Shown here: in pieces, positions 43,484 to 53,756 of the stretch
Numbering within the stretch: position 1 is the first letter of the stretch
Layout of the letters: each line of letters opens with the position of its first letter
Source: Rhynchopus euleeides
Taxonomy: Eukaryota; Euglenozoa; Diplonemea; Diplonemida; Diplonemidae
Length of the DNA stretch: 64,000 nt
NCBI GenBank assembly: GCA_963210315.1
Contig: OY723295.1
Span: 1,838,501-1,902,500 of the forward strand
Reading direction: 5' to 3'
The notes under the pieces: model-generated
What the model was told of the DNA's origin: nothing
Databases searched by the model: none
The model's input: only the letters and a program-made list of their open reading frames with translations
Program-made: the position numbers and the translations under genes

Positions 43484-44924
43484 CCCCCCCCCCCCCCCCC
43501 CCCCAACCGCTTCCCATCGCTGCCTCTGTGCTTCTCACTGCCATTCCCAATCCCCGTCCTGCCCTTCCGCCTTCACATCTTCATAAACAACTTTCATCCT
43601 CGATTATAGTTTTCCGTCCCCCAAATGTTATTGTTCTGCCCCCCCCCCCCGGTGCTGAGGGGGGTGGGGGTGCCTGTGGTGGTGTGGGGTGCTGTGCGAA
43701 TGTCGGGGCGGTGCCGGTGTCGGTGCCATTGCTGTTGCGTACTCGCGACCTGTGTGTGATTATTTTTTTTGTGTGAAAATGCCCTGACGGATCTCTGCCG
43801 AATTGATGGGGGTGCAGACGCACGGGAGAAGGGAGGCAGCGTCATGTCATTATGTACCATCATGCTTGCTTTGAAAATGTGAGCCCAGCGGATGTGCAGC
43901 GAAACGCCTCACCCTCGCTTACACCCCCCCCCCCCCTCATCTGTTTGCTTTTCTTCCAGTCCCCCCCCTCCCTCGGATGATCCCTCGCTGCACGGTGTTC
44001 TTCCCCCCACACACCACTCCCCCCCCACCCAACGAAAAAAAACACAATTCAATGTTTTTCCCGATGATTCCCCCCTTTGCCACATCCTTTTATTTTTGCC
44101 AGTCTCTCTCAGCCCTTGTCCTGGCAGCACAAACACACCACAACCCCCCAGTGTGTCCCAACTTCCAAATAAAATCATCGGTGAAGCTTGCAGCCCTGCC
44201 GCCTGTCTTGGTGGGGCTGCGGCTGCATCTCTTTACAAACTATTTCAGAGAAGGGGGCCGCACAACAGCAGCAACAGCAACAACAACACACAATTCCCAT
44301 GTGGCTTTCGTATTATGATACCTGATCTCTATCATGTCGAGTCGCTGTTTATCGCCTTACGACGACAAACTCCCTCCCCCCGTTACCCCTCCTCCCGGGA
44401 GGCTGTGCTCAACAGGGCCTTCCGTAGTGTGTGATGGCCAGGGGTCGGGGGGAGCGGCAGTTTTTTTTTGCCCTAACTTCCCACTCGGACCCAGCAAAGT
44501 ATGACTCAAAAAAAACGGAAAAAGGAAGAAGGGCCTCATTCACGTGCGTTGTGTGAGTCTCTCTTGTAATGCAAAAAAAACCCTTTTCCAGCACTCTCCG
44601 GTCGAGCTTGGATGCCTTGACCAGACCCTGGTTGGCTCCCGTGCAATGCAGTTACCCCCTGCATCCCACACCGGGCTCACAGAATGCAGTGCGCTGCTGT
44701 GGGATACTCCTCGCAGAGAAGGGTGGGCTTGGGGAGAGGGGGTAATTCGTGTGGCGCCAACGGGACACACGCGGGGGGGGGCAAGTCATCAGCAATCATT
44801 TATTAATTTGTAACATGTGTGACACACTCGGTGTGTGGGGGGGTGTGGGGTGGGATGTGAGGGGGCCTTCCTGTCCTGCTGAGTTCCTGGTGCTCCTGCC
44901 GGTCGTGATGCAAACACGTTGTCA
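43484..44924. other. Intergenic, no gene recognised
   Basis: Starts with a poly-C tract, then CA/CT-rich sequence, C tracts (43631-43640, 43924-43936) and an AGC/AAC-rich patch (44268-44292). A minus-strand AATAAA lies near 44802-44807. No coding frame found. Confidence 0.45.
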
Positions 44925-45076
44925 ACAACTGCGGCACCTCTGCCGCCATCCCCAGGTCTATGTCGTCCACCGTTGCTTCCGTCTCCTCCGGCTCCGGGTT
45001 GCACTACCTCGAACGACGTGAAGCGCTCCAGCCCCAGCCCCTCGCGGAAGTCGTTGAACTTCGGGACACCGCTCCG
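44925..45076 (-). pseudogene. Relic of an animal-type haem peroxidase, frameshifted
   Basis: Reading minus strand from 45076: RSGVPKFNDFREGLGLERFTSFE, written as RSGVPKFNDFREG and LGLERFTSFE. After a one-base shift the next frame gives NPEPEETEATVDDIDLGMAAEVP. In animal haem peroxidases the same order occurs: a GxPxYNxFRxxLGL segment, a TSFEE turn, then a xVDDIDLWVGGLAE block. Here the frame shift, shortened spacer and loss of Trp indicate decay, or two tiny exons of a gene not otherwise visible. No proximal or distal His segments found nearby. Assignment is from motif order only. Confidence 0.5.
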
Positions 45077-47582
45077 TGAAATCAAAAAAAATGGAAATCT
45101 TCTTGTCGGATTTTGTTTAAACCTGCCTCCCCTCTCGCTCTCTCTCCCTGCACCCCTTGCTTCGCTTGCTGCCCGCCTGCTTGGGTTGACGTCATGCCGC
45201 CGTGCCTTGTCACATTGTCACAGAGAAGGGGGAGGAGGAGAGGGGCAACAGTCCCTGCCCAAACCCAACGGGGAGCGGGCGGGGATACCTTTTTCTTCTT
45301 TGAGCCCGTCATATGTGCCTTGTCACAGAGGCGCCCTCCCCCCCCGGCAGCGATCCTGCCGGAGCGCGCCACCGCTTTCATCAGGCGTGAGGGTATTTGA
45401 GGAAAATCGGCCCGAAGAAGAAGAACAGCGGATTTTTTAAAAATACAAAGGCAAACCCAAAAGGAAACCAGAGAGTGGGGGCCCTCGCTACGAGTCACTG
45501 TGAGTCACGAGTCGTCAGTTTTCAGCCAAACATGGCTGACTTCTCACTTTTTCTCACTCAGTCACACTTGGTAGCGAGGGCCCCCAGTGGGTGGTGTGCA
45601 TTTTGTTCATTTGTTTTCTGGATTGGAAAATAACAATTCCCGCACACAGCGTTGGCACACCCTTTCTCTCCCGCCCGTGGGCTTGCGGTGTGTGGGTATA
45701 TGTTTTTTCCCCTCCATTTTTTTCTTCGCATGAGTTTGTTGCAGTGCGTGAAAAATATTCAAAAAAAATTCTTTTATCCTCTTCAGTGCAATAAGGTGTC
45801 GCATGCCTTGTGGGGAATAGGAGGCAAAACCGGCACAGGTTGTCACAGAAGGCAACGAGTCATCCTCCCCCGTGGCACTACCCCTTGTTGCTGCTGTCCT
45901 GCGTACCTTTGTTGTTGCGCAGGGCGAAGGCATACAGGAGGGGTTGTGAAAATTGAAAACCCAGACTGTGCGGCGCCTGCGACTCCTTTGCCCTTATTTC
46001 TGACAAGAATACCAACCGTCAGAGTCGCAGGCCAAAAAAGAAGTGGAAGAGTCGAGCCCCGCCTCGGTTCTGCAGTATGGCGAGAAAAGAGAAAAACATC
46101 AAAGAAATCGCACAGTTTTGCGTCAAAACCACCACCCCCCCCCCCCCTCGCCCCCCCCCCCCCCCGCTTTTGCGTGTCACAATACCACATCTCTCTCATC
46201 CCGCGTGCACCCCCACACCCTCCTTCCCCCTTCCCTGCTGGAGCGCTCAGCAGTGGAAGCTGTGGGAAGGAAGGGGCAGGAAGGGGGAGGGGGGGGGGGA
46301 GAGATGCCGCAAGAATATAAGGAACCAATTTATTCCAGAACACACCCACCGATTGAGGCATGCGGAAGGGAAAGGGGGTGGGGGTGGGGGGGGGAGAGCG
46401 GGGGGGGGGGGGGAGAAGCCCGCCCCTCCTCCCTCCCCCCCCATCCCCGCCATATCTCCCTTTCTCGTCTGGTTTTTTTTCCGGTGGCCCAGCAGCTATT
46501 CAGCAGCAGCTTATCTCCTTCTGTTTTGCGCCGATCGCTCAAACAGGAGTGGGATTGTCTCTTGTGTTGTTTTTGTTTTTTTTCCCGTGATTTTTTGTTT
46601 CTCTTGGGTGGGGTGGGGTGTGGGTTATATGCGTGCCCCCGAGACAGCTTGAAATGAACACTGTCCGAAGGTGCAATTCCTATTTTTCTTTTGTCCCAGA
46701 CACACCTGTGTGTCGGAGGAAATGCGACAGACACATGGAAGGATTTGTGGATGCGTGCGATGCAAGCAAGTGACAGATTCCTGAAGTGTGTCAGGAGTAT
46801 TTCAAACAAAAAAATTTGGATTATATTTTGTTTCGGGGGTGGGGGGTCACATCCCCAGCTGAGGTGAACCGCCTCCTCCCTCCCCCCCCAAGCCATGGTC
46901 AGTTGACTAGATTTTCAGGTTTTGATGACACGACGAAGAAGCACCGGGTCTGCCCTGGGGTCACGCCTTCTTGGTTTCGTCCGCCCCCACTCCCCCGGGG
47001 GGGGGGGTTTGCGGGGTTCTGCGGGGGTTTTCCAGGAAATCCTGAAAGTCGGAGTGTTGTGACACCTTCCATGGTCTTTGCATGTGGTGCGTGCTGCAGT
47101 TATTTTTGTCAGTTCGAAGCTTTTTCACCGTGCGGGATCCTTGCGCGCACTTCACACGCCCGGCAGGGCGTGTGTGGGGAGAGGGGGGAGTTGAGCGTTC
47201 GAAGAAAGACCCGTCGCTGTCCCACCCCCCACCCCCCCACAGACCCACACGTGGCCAGGTGGGAGAAGGACCGAAAAGGAAGAAAGGAAGTGGCGACCCT
47301 CACGCCGGGGGAGACGGGCGTTCAGCGTTCCAAGAACACCAACTTCGGTGTTGCCCCGCCTCCTTCCCCACCCAGCCACCCCCCTCCCCCCTTCCCTCTT
47401 CTTCTCTCAAGCGATTCACCCCTCCCCCGTCCCCAGTTGCAGTTCGCCAATGTCCGAGCTTCCCGCCATGACCTGGAGCACACACACACACACCTTGCCT
47501 CAACAGACACAAAACCTCCCCAAAACGAGTGCCCCATTGTGTGTGAGGTCTCCTACTACTACACTCTACGACACGACACACG
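45077..47582. other. Intergenic with G/C tracts; contains one 111-bp hairpin
   Basis: Low-complexity runs dominate 46130-46440 (C then G tracts). Apart from the hairpin at 45476-45586 nothing is recognisable. CA repeats precede the next gene. Confidence 0.45.
45476..45586. mobile_element. 111-bp foldback MITE
   Basis: Perfect 16-bp ends TGGGGGCCCTCGCTAC and complement, with further GAGTCAC words inside. The same end is found in the inverted-repeat cluster at 3011-3263, so both belong to one dispersed family. No target duplication is evident. Confidence 0.75.
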
Positions 47583-48107
47583 ATGTCTCTGCTCCTCTGC
47601 TACCATGCCTTCTGGATCCCGCTGCTGGAGGTGATTGAGGTGGCGGGCGGGTGGTGGTTCCATTACACTTACAGTGACCTCAGCCAGTCGAGTGCCCTGA
47701 TGGTGGTGAACATGGTGTGGCTGGTCCTGGCCACGCTGAACCTGCTTGTGAAGCGCGTCCTGGTCATGTTTGTGTGGAGCAACGACGTCACCAGCTACGC
47801 CAGCATCGTGCGGAGGTTCGGCGCGTCGCGCGAAGTGCTGCAGAGGGAGGGCCACACAGAGGCGGAGGCGGCGAATGCCTTCGACAACTTGAAGATGATC
47901 GCCATCCCACCGCAATGGGCGCATTGGGTGCTGTCCGTCGCGAACGTGATCATCATTGGGATTGCGCATATCGAGCACGGCATCACTGCCGCCTCAGCCA
48001 CATCGCAGGTTCCGTCGTGGTTCATCATGTGCTGGGCACCGTACGCGCACTTCAAGTTCAACCGTGCGAAGTGGACTGACGAGTCACAATCGCTGAATGC
48101 CCCGTAG
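47583..48107 (+). CDS. Small multi-span membrane protein, unrecognised
   Basis: ATG 47583 to TAG, 174 residues, no intron needed. Hydrophobic spans at about residues 3-28 (LLLCYHAFWIPLLEVIEV), 40-65 (VVNMVWLVLATLNLLVKRVL), 118-140 (WVLSVANVIIIGIAHI) and a Trp-rich one at ~152-165. The loop between the second and third is charged (VRRFGASREVLQREGHTEAE). The codon choice is like that of the other genes here. No family recognised. The upstream 100 bp is CA-rich; a further 5' exon cannot be excluded. Confidence 0.65.
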   Translation: MSLLLCYHAFWIPLLEVIEVAGGWWFHYTYSDLSQSSALMVVNMVWLVLATLNLLVKRVLVMFVWSNDVTSYASIVRRFGASREVLQREGHTEAEAANAFDNLKMIAIPPQWAHWVLSVANVIIIGIAHIEHGITAASATSQVPSWFIMCWAPYAHFKFNRAKWTDESQSLNAP

Positions 48108-48151
48108 AGGTGGCATCGTTGAGTTGTGTGAAACCAGGGTGTGTGTGTGTG

Positions 48152-48511
48152 TGTGTGTGGTTATCAAGTTTTAAGGCGGTGTCGCCCTGCACGGGCAGTA
48201 GCACCTCCCCTTCAGTATCGCACTCCCGAAGGATTCCCCAACACGACGTGACACCGGTTTCGACGCGTACTCTTCGTACCCCTCCCCCCGGCCGCGTCTC
48301 TTCAGCGAAGAACCGGGGATAATCGGACCAGGGCTAGCTAAACCCTGGTGGTGTCACGGGTGGGGTTGGAGAGGGAGAAAAAGGAAGAAATGAAGTTGCG
48401 AAAAAGTCAAACACTGACACGTGAAATCAATAAAAAGGGTGGTATATATCGCCCCCTTGCTGCGACGTAGACACTAAAGAGTCAGGCCGCTTCAAGAGTC
48501 TTGAGGGCTTG
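48152..48511. repeat. Direct repeat of ~358 bp, left copy
   Basis: Pairs with 48951-49308 (about 797-799 bp apart), differing at roughly a dozen positions. Begins at a (TG)n tract and runs from TTATCAAGTTTTAAGGCGGT to AGTCTTGAGGGCTTG. Contains a palindrome ACCAGGG...CCCTGGT and an inverted GTGACACC/GGTGTCAC. Could be a terminal repeat of a small retroelement (TRIM); TG...CA ends and a primer site are not evident. Confidence 0.85.
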
Positions 48512-48950
48512 AAGGAAGAAGCAGGTTGCTGATGAGTCTCAGGAGCAGGCACCTTTTGTCCGCCCACATGACCTTCGCCCGAAGGCGAACCTCGTCCAGC
48601 TTGGCTCGATCGCCACAGAGAAGGGGATCATTCTCCGCTGTGGTGAACATCTTAAAAACCGAGGGTGCAGAGGTGGGGCAGCCCGCTGGTGCGACAGCAG
48701 ACCGCCCCCGGATAGCTATAACTAGTGCATAGGAAGAATACGACGGCACACGCAACAGATGCCGAAGGCACAACGGCGGGTCACTTTTAACCACCAGAGG
48801 AGTGGCACTCCCGAGGGGTGGGGTAGGGGGGAAGTCACAACACTTTCGAAGGAAGAAAAGGGGCAAATGGGATGTTTTGTGCAAGGTAGAAAGGAAGTCA
48901 CAACATGAGGCAGGGGGGATTGCTCATCAGGCCTGGGGGAATAGAGGGTT

Positions 48951-49308
48951 TGTGTGTGGTTATAAAGTTTTAAGGCGGTGTCGCCCTGCACGGGCAGTAG
49001 CACCTCCCCTTCAGTATCGCACTCCCGAAGGATTCCCCAACACGGCGTGACACCGGTTTCGACGCGTACTCTTCGTACCCCTCCCCCCGGCCGCGTCTCT
49101 TCAGCGAAGAACCGGGGATAATCGGACCAGGGCTAGCTAAACCCTGGTGGTGTCACGGGTGGGGTTGGAGAGGGAGAAAAGGAAGAAATGAAGTTGCGAA
49201 AAAGTCAAACACTGACACGTGAAATCAATAAAAAAGCGGTATATATCGCCCCCTTGCTGCGACAAAGACACTAAATAGTCAGGCCGCTCCAAGAGTCTTG
49301 AGGGCTTG
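48951..49308. repeat. Direct repeat of ~358 bp, right copy
   Basis: Right partner of 48152-48511. A (TG)n tract lies immediately outside the right copy as it does outside the left copy, so the 1.15-kb unit may have inserted into a TG microsatellite. The ~440-bp spacer between the copies has no recognisable gene. Confidence 0.85.
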
Positions 49309-49847
49309 TGTGTGTGTGTGTGTGTGGAGGGGCCAAAGGCTGAGCACAAAGTGCACACCTGCACTGTATTATTAGTCTTGCCCAATATTGTGACATTTTG
49401 TCTTGAAAAACCTGCTGTCGTCTCTCTTGTTGGCACTGGTGTGCCCCCCTGTGCACCAGGCTGGCTGCTGTCGAGAGGAAGACGATGCTCCCTCAAGCAA
49501 GAGGGAGTCCTTGTAACGTGTCTCTCCCTGAGAACCCCGGAGGGTGTGTGTCCACTTCCTCCCCCTTGGGCCACGAACTTTTTTCCAGGGCTGCAGCGCC
49601 CTGCATCTTCCATCACCGTTTTTCTGGCTGTGCGTGTGCTGGAGGCTGTCCCTTCCCGTCCCGCGTTCGCGGTTCTGAACGAAGCGTCAAACAAGTCAGG
49701 AGCAAGGCTGCCTCACCCACCCCCGTACCCAGACCCGCACCTGGTGCAGCAGGTAGTCCGACCTGCAGCACTGCAGAGGGATGGCCAGTCGCCACGCACA
49801 CACTATCCAGGAGACACATGGGCCACGTGCGGTCAGACGGTGAGAGC

Positions 49848-52800
49848 ATGCGTGTCGCGTTGCTGCTGGTGGTGGCGGTGTGTGCCAGCAGAGTCAGCGG
49901 GCTTGGGCGGACGCTGGCAGACTGCCAGAAGATTGCGGCGGAGTTCAAAAACACGTGTGACACGTCTGCAGGGCCTCTGGACAGCGTTGCAGGTCATGCG
50001 GGTGAGACGGTGTCGTGTACAGCCACGAATATTGCGTGTGCAGGGACTGAGTCAAACGGGGTGTGCACTTACCAGCGCAAGATGTGTGTGACGTGTTCGG
50101 AGGAGAACGGGGTGGTGCGGATCCGTGTGCAGAGCAACGGGCTGCCGCTGTCGTGCTACTCGTCACCCGTGAAGCCTGTGGACCAGGACAACGACTTCTC
50201 TGTCGACTTCAACGGGGCGGTGTCGGGGGAGACGGTGACGGTGGAGACACAGGACGAGGTGGACGCACAGATCTGCAACATCCAGGCACACAGCAACGTG
50301 CCTGCTGCGGCGAACTTCGTGGTGCACGGGACAAGCAACCTGCGTGTGCTGGTGGGGGTGGCGCTGGACGGGGTGGCCTACATGAACCAGATGAGTGCGC
50401 TGGGTGTGGACCCCTTCTACCCCATTGCGTACGGGGATGTGACGGACCCTGCTGCGGCTGTGGAGAAGGTGGACATGTGCCTGGGACACCCACAGGGTGC
50501 GGGCATCTACCACTACCACACGCTGTCCCCGTGTGTGGTCTCCCCGAACTCGCAGCCGATCGCTCCTTGCAACGAAATGAATGGTTGCGAGGATTTCATC
50601 GAGCAAGGTGTGTCGACATACGAGCGGAAGCTGACTGTGATCGGGCTTGCGAAGGACGGGCACGTGATGTACGGCCCGTACCTCGACAACGGGGAGGTGG
50701 CGGGGGAGTCTGGGCTGGACGTGTGCAACGGGGCGGTGGGGCTTGCGGAGTGCGACGACAGCTACGCCTACTTCGCCACAACCACGCTGCCCTACCTGGT
50801 CGGGTGCTTCGGACAGGGCAACAGGCCCAACTTCGTCCCAAAGTGCACGGCCAACCCGCCGCCTGCCTACTCTGCTGTGAAGAGCCCGTGTACCGATGAC
50901 ACAGTAGCACCGACACCCGCTCCGGATACAACTGCGCCAACCACAAGTGCACCAGACACAACTGCGCCTGCTACTGACGCACCCCCGACCACAGCCCCGT
51001 CCACCACTGCTCCTGCGACAAGTGCGCCTTCCACAGCCGCCCCGAGCACTGGCGCGCCATCCACAGTTGCACCTGTGACTGAGGTGCCCCCTACATCAGG
51101 ACCCGACACACCTCTCCCGCCAACACCCGCGCCGCCGACGACATCGCCCGCGACAGGAGCACCTGCAACCAGTGCGCCGCAGACCCCGATACCAGTGACG
51201 ATGGTTCCTGCCACATCTGCACCTGACACTGCCGCACCGGTGACGCCTGCACCGGACACTGACGCGCCTGTTACACCTGTCCCCCTGACCTCAGCACCTC
51301 TGACGTCTGCACCGGACACAGCAGCACCTGCAACATCTGTGCCTGCGACGCCGGCTCCGATGACTGATGCACCTGCCACACCTGCCCCCCAGACCACAGC
51401 ACCTGCAACAGATGCACCTGCCACATCGGCACCTGACACACTTGCCCCGACACCGCTGCCTGTTGGGAAGACTGTAGCACCTGTGACACCGGCACCTGCT
51501 ACTGACGCACCTGCCACACCTGCCCCCCAGACCACCGCACCTGCAACAAATGCACCTGCCACATCGGCACCTGACACACTTGCCCCGACACCGCTGCCTG
51601 TTGGGAAGACTGTGGCACCTGCGACACCGGCACCTGCCACTGACGCGCCTGTGACGCCTGCACCGATGACTGATGCACCTGCCACGTCGGCGCCTGCAAC
51701 AGACGCACCTGTGACGTCTGCACCGGACACCACCGCACCAGCGACAACAGCGCCTGCCACATCAGCACCTGACACACTTGCTCCGACGCCACTGCCTGTT
51801 GGGAAGACCTTGGCACCTGTGACACCGGCACCTGCCACTGACGCGCCTGCAACATCTGCACCTGCGACGCCGGCTCCGATGACTGACGCACCTGCCACAC
51901 CTGCCCCCCAGACCACAGCACCTGCAACAAATGCACCGGCCACATCGGCACCTGACACACTTGCTCCGACACCGCTGCCTGTTGGGAAGACTGTGGCACC
52001 TGCGACTGACGCACCTGCCACACCTGCCCCCCAGACAACCGCACCTGCCACATCGGCACCTGACACAGTCGCCCCGACACCACTGCCTGTTGGGAAGACC
52101 TTGGCACCTGTGACACCGGCACCTGCTACTGACGCACCTGCCACGCCTGCCCCTCAGACTACCGCACCTGTGACATCCGCACCGGGCACATCGGCACCTG
52201 TAACAGATGCACCTGCTACCCCTGCACCTGCCACTGATGCGCCTGTGACGTCTGCACCCGACACCACCGCACCTGCCACATCAGCACCTGACACACTCGC
52301 ACCGACACCACTGCCTGTTGGGAAGACATTTGCACCTGCGACTGACGCACCTGCCACACCTGCCCCCCAGACCACCGCACCCGTGACCTCAGCACCTGCA
52401 ACGGATGCACCGCTTACGTCTGCACCTGCCACATCGGCACCTGACACACTTGCCCCGACACCACTGCCTGTTGGGAAGACCTTCGCACCTGTGACGCCGG
52501 CACCTGCGACAGATGCACCTGCTACCCCTGCACCTGCCACTGATGCACCTGATACGTCTGCACCCGACACCACCGCACCTGCAACACCGGCACCTGTGAC
52601 TGGCGCACCTGCCACACCTGCCCCTCAGACCACCGCACCAGCCACATCGGCCCCGGACACAGTCACCCCGACATCGCTGCCTGTTGGGAAGACCTTCGCC
52701 CCTATGACATCTGCCCCCGACACCACCGCACCGGAGACCTCGGCACCTGCGACTGACGCACCTGTGACCGATGCACCTTTTACGTCTGCACCTGCCACAT

Positions 52801-53597
52801 CGGCACCTGACACAGCCGCCCCGACGCCACTGCCTGTTGGGCAGACCTTCGCACCTGTGACGCCGGCACCTGCGACTGACTCACCTGTGACGCCGGCTCC
52901 GATGACTGATGCACCTGCCACACCTGCCCCCCAGACCACAGCACCTGCAACAGATGCACCTGCCACACCGGCGCCTGACACAGTCGCCCCGACACCGCTG
53001 CCTGCTGGGAAGACTTTCGCACCTGCGACTGACGCGCCTGCTACACCGGCACCTGACACAGCTGCACCTGCCACGTCGGCACCTGACACAGCTGCCCCGA
53101 CACCGCTGCCTGAGGGGAAGACCTTTGCACCTGCCACGTCTGCCCCTGCCACAGGTGCACCTGACACAACCGCACCGACACCACTTCCCGAGGGGAAGAC
53201 CTTCGCACCTGTGACACCGGCACCTGCCTCATCGGCACCTGACACAGCTGCCCCGACACCACTGCCTGAGGGAAAGACGTTTGCACCTGCGACACCGGCA
53301 CCCGCCACTCCCGCACCTGCTAACAGCACAGACCCCTGGGGCGGCGTGCCCACACCGCAGCCGACGGAAGTCCAGGGGGCGACCGGCGGCGACGACAGCT
53401 CCGGCAGCAACATTGTCCTCCCAGTGGTGCTTGGTTTGCTGGGCGGCCTCCTCCTGTGCGGCGGGATCGCCTTCGCAGCACACAAGACGCTGCGGGGCGA
53501 CGAGGTGACGCTGGAGGACCTGCAGGACCTCGACTGGATTGACACCGGCGCTGAAGAGGTCCAACCCCTCTCGCCCGGCCAGCACGTCTCGATTTAG
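49848..53597 (+). CDS. YHYH-domain protein with long TAP mucin stalk (copy 3)
   Basis: 1249 residues. Start chosen at ATG 49848, giving signal peptide MRVALLLVVAVCASRVSG as in all copies; an upstream in-frame ATG at 49818 would add ten hydrophilic residues. YHYH core at 221-224. The ectodomain ends near residue 345 and passes directly into a Thr/Ala/Pro stalk of ~800 residues with 13 APTPLPVGKT-type modules, likely O-glycosylated. Membrane span NIVLPVVLGLLGGLLLCGGI and tail ending GQHVSI match copy 2. About 280 bp upstream (49568-49847) is shared with copy 4. No disruption seen, so this is probably functional. Role unknown; surface display of a YHYH head on a rigid stalk is the inference. Confidence 0.9.
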   Translation: MRVALLLVVAVCASRVSGLGRTLADCQKIAAEFKNTCDTSAGPLDSVAGHAGETVSCTATNIACAGTESNGVCTYQRKMCVTCSEENGVVRIRVQSNGLPLSCYSSPVKPVDQDNDFSVDFNGAVSGETVTVETQDEVDAQICNIQAHSNVPAAANFVVHGTSNLRVLVGVALDGVAYMNQMSALGVDPFYPIAYGDVTDPAAAVEKVDMCLGHPQGAGIYHYHTLSPCVVSPNSQPIAPCNEMNGCEDFIEQGVSTYERKLTVIGLAKDGHVMYGPYLDNGEVAGESGLDVCNGAVGLAECDDSYAYFATTTLPYLVGCFGQGNRPNFVPKCTANPPPAYSAVKSPCTDDTVAPTPAPDTTAPTTSAPDTTAPATDAPPTTAPSTTAPATSAPSTAAPSTGAPSTVAPVTEVPPTSGPDTPLPPTPAPPTTSPATGAPATSAPQTPIPVTMVPATSAPDTAAPVTPAPDTDAPVTPVPLTSAPLTSAPDTAAPATSVPATPAPMTDAPATPAPQTTAPATDAPATSAPDTLAPTPLPVGKTVAPVTPAPATDAPATPAPQTTAPATNAPATSAPDTLAPTPLPVGKTVAPATPAPATDAPVTPAPMTDAPATSAPATDAPVTSAPDTTAPATTAPATSAPDTLAPTPLPVGKTLAPVTPAPATDAPATSAPATPAPMTDAPATPAPQTTAPATNAPATSAPDTLAPTPLPVGKTVAPATDAPATPAPQTTAPATSAPDTVAPTPLPVGKTLAPVTPAPATDAPATPAPQTTAPVTSAPGTSAPVTDAPATPAPATDAPVTSAPDTTAPATSAPDTLAPTPLPVGKTFAPATDAPATPAPQTTAPVTSAPATDAPLTSAPATSAPDTLAPTPLPVGKTFAPVTPAPATDAPATPAPATDAPDTSAPDTTAPATPAPVTGAPATPAPQTTAPATSAPDTVTPTSLPVGKTFAPMTSAPDTTAPETSAPATDAPVTDAPFTSAPATSAPDTAAPTPLPVGQTFAPVTPAPATDSPVTPAPMTDAPATPAPQTTAPATDAPATPAPDTVAPTPLPAGKTFAPATDAPATPAPDTAAPATSAPDTAAPTPLPEGKTFAPATSAPATGAPDTTAPTPLPEGKTFAPVTPAPASSAPDTAAPTPLPEGKTFAPATPAPATPAPANSTDPWGGVPTPQPTEVQGATGGDDSSGSNIVLPVVLGLLGGLLLCGGIAFAAHKTLRGDEVTLEDLQDLDWIDTGAEEVQPLSPGQHVSI

Positions 53598-53664
53598 CGA
53601 GAGGGGGTGCGTTACGTGCGTAAAGAAGACGTCAGCCCCACACCAGGCAAAACGCCCACACAAA

Positions 53665-53756
53665 GAGGAACAGAGCGCTTGGCGCCGTGCCGCTGGCGTG
53701 CTCTCCCCTGAAGCAGCACGCCAGCGGCACGGCTCCAATTCTCTTGAGGAACAGAG
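53665..53756. mobile_element. Tiny foldback insert with 11-bp direct repeats
   Basis: A perfect 19-bp stem (53684-53702 with 53715-53733; GCCGTGCCGCTGGCGTGCT) with a 12-base loop lies 87 bases after the stop of copy 3. It is bracketed by an 11-bp direct repeat GAGGAACAGAG at 53665 and 53746. It could be a ~70-bp insert with target duplication, or a transcript 3'-end hairpin. Copy 2 lacks it downstream. Confidence 0.6.
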
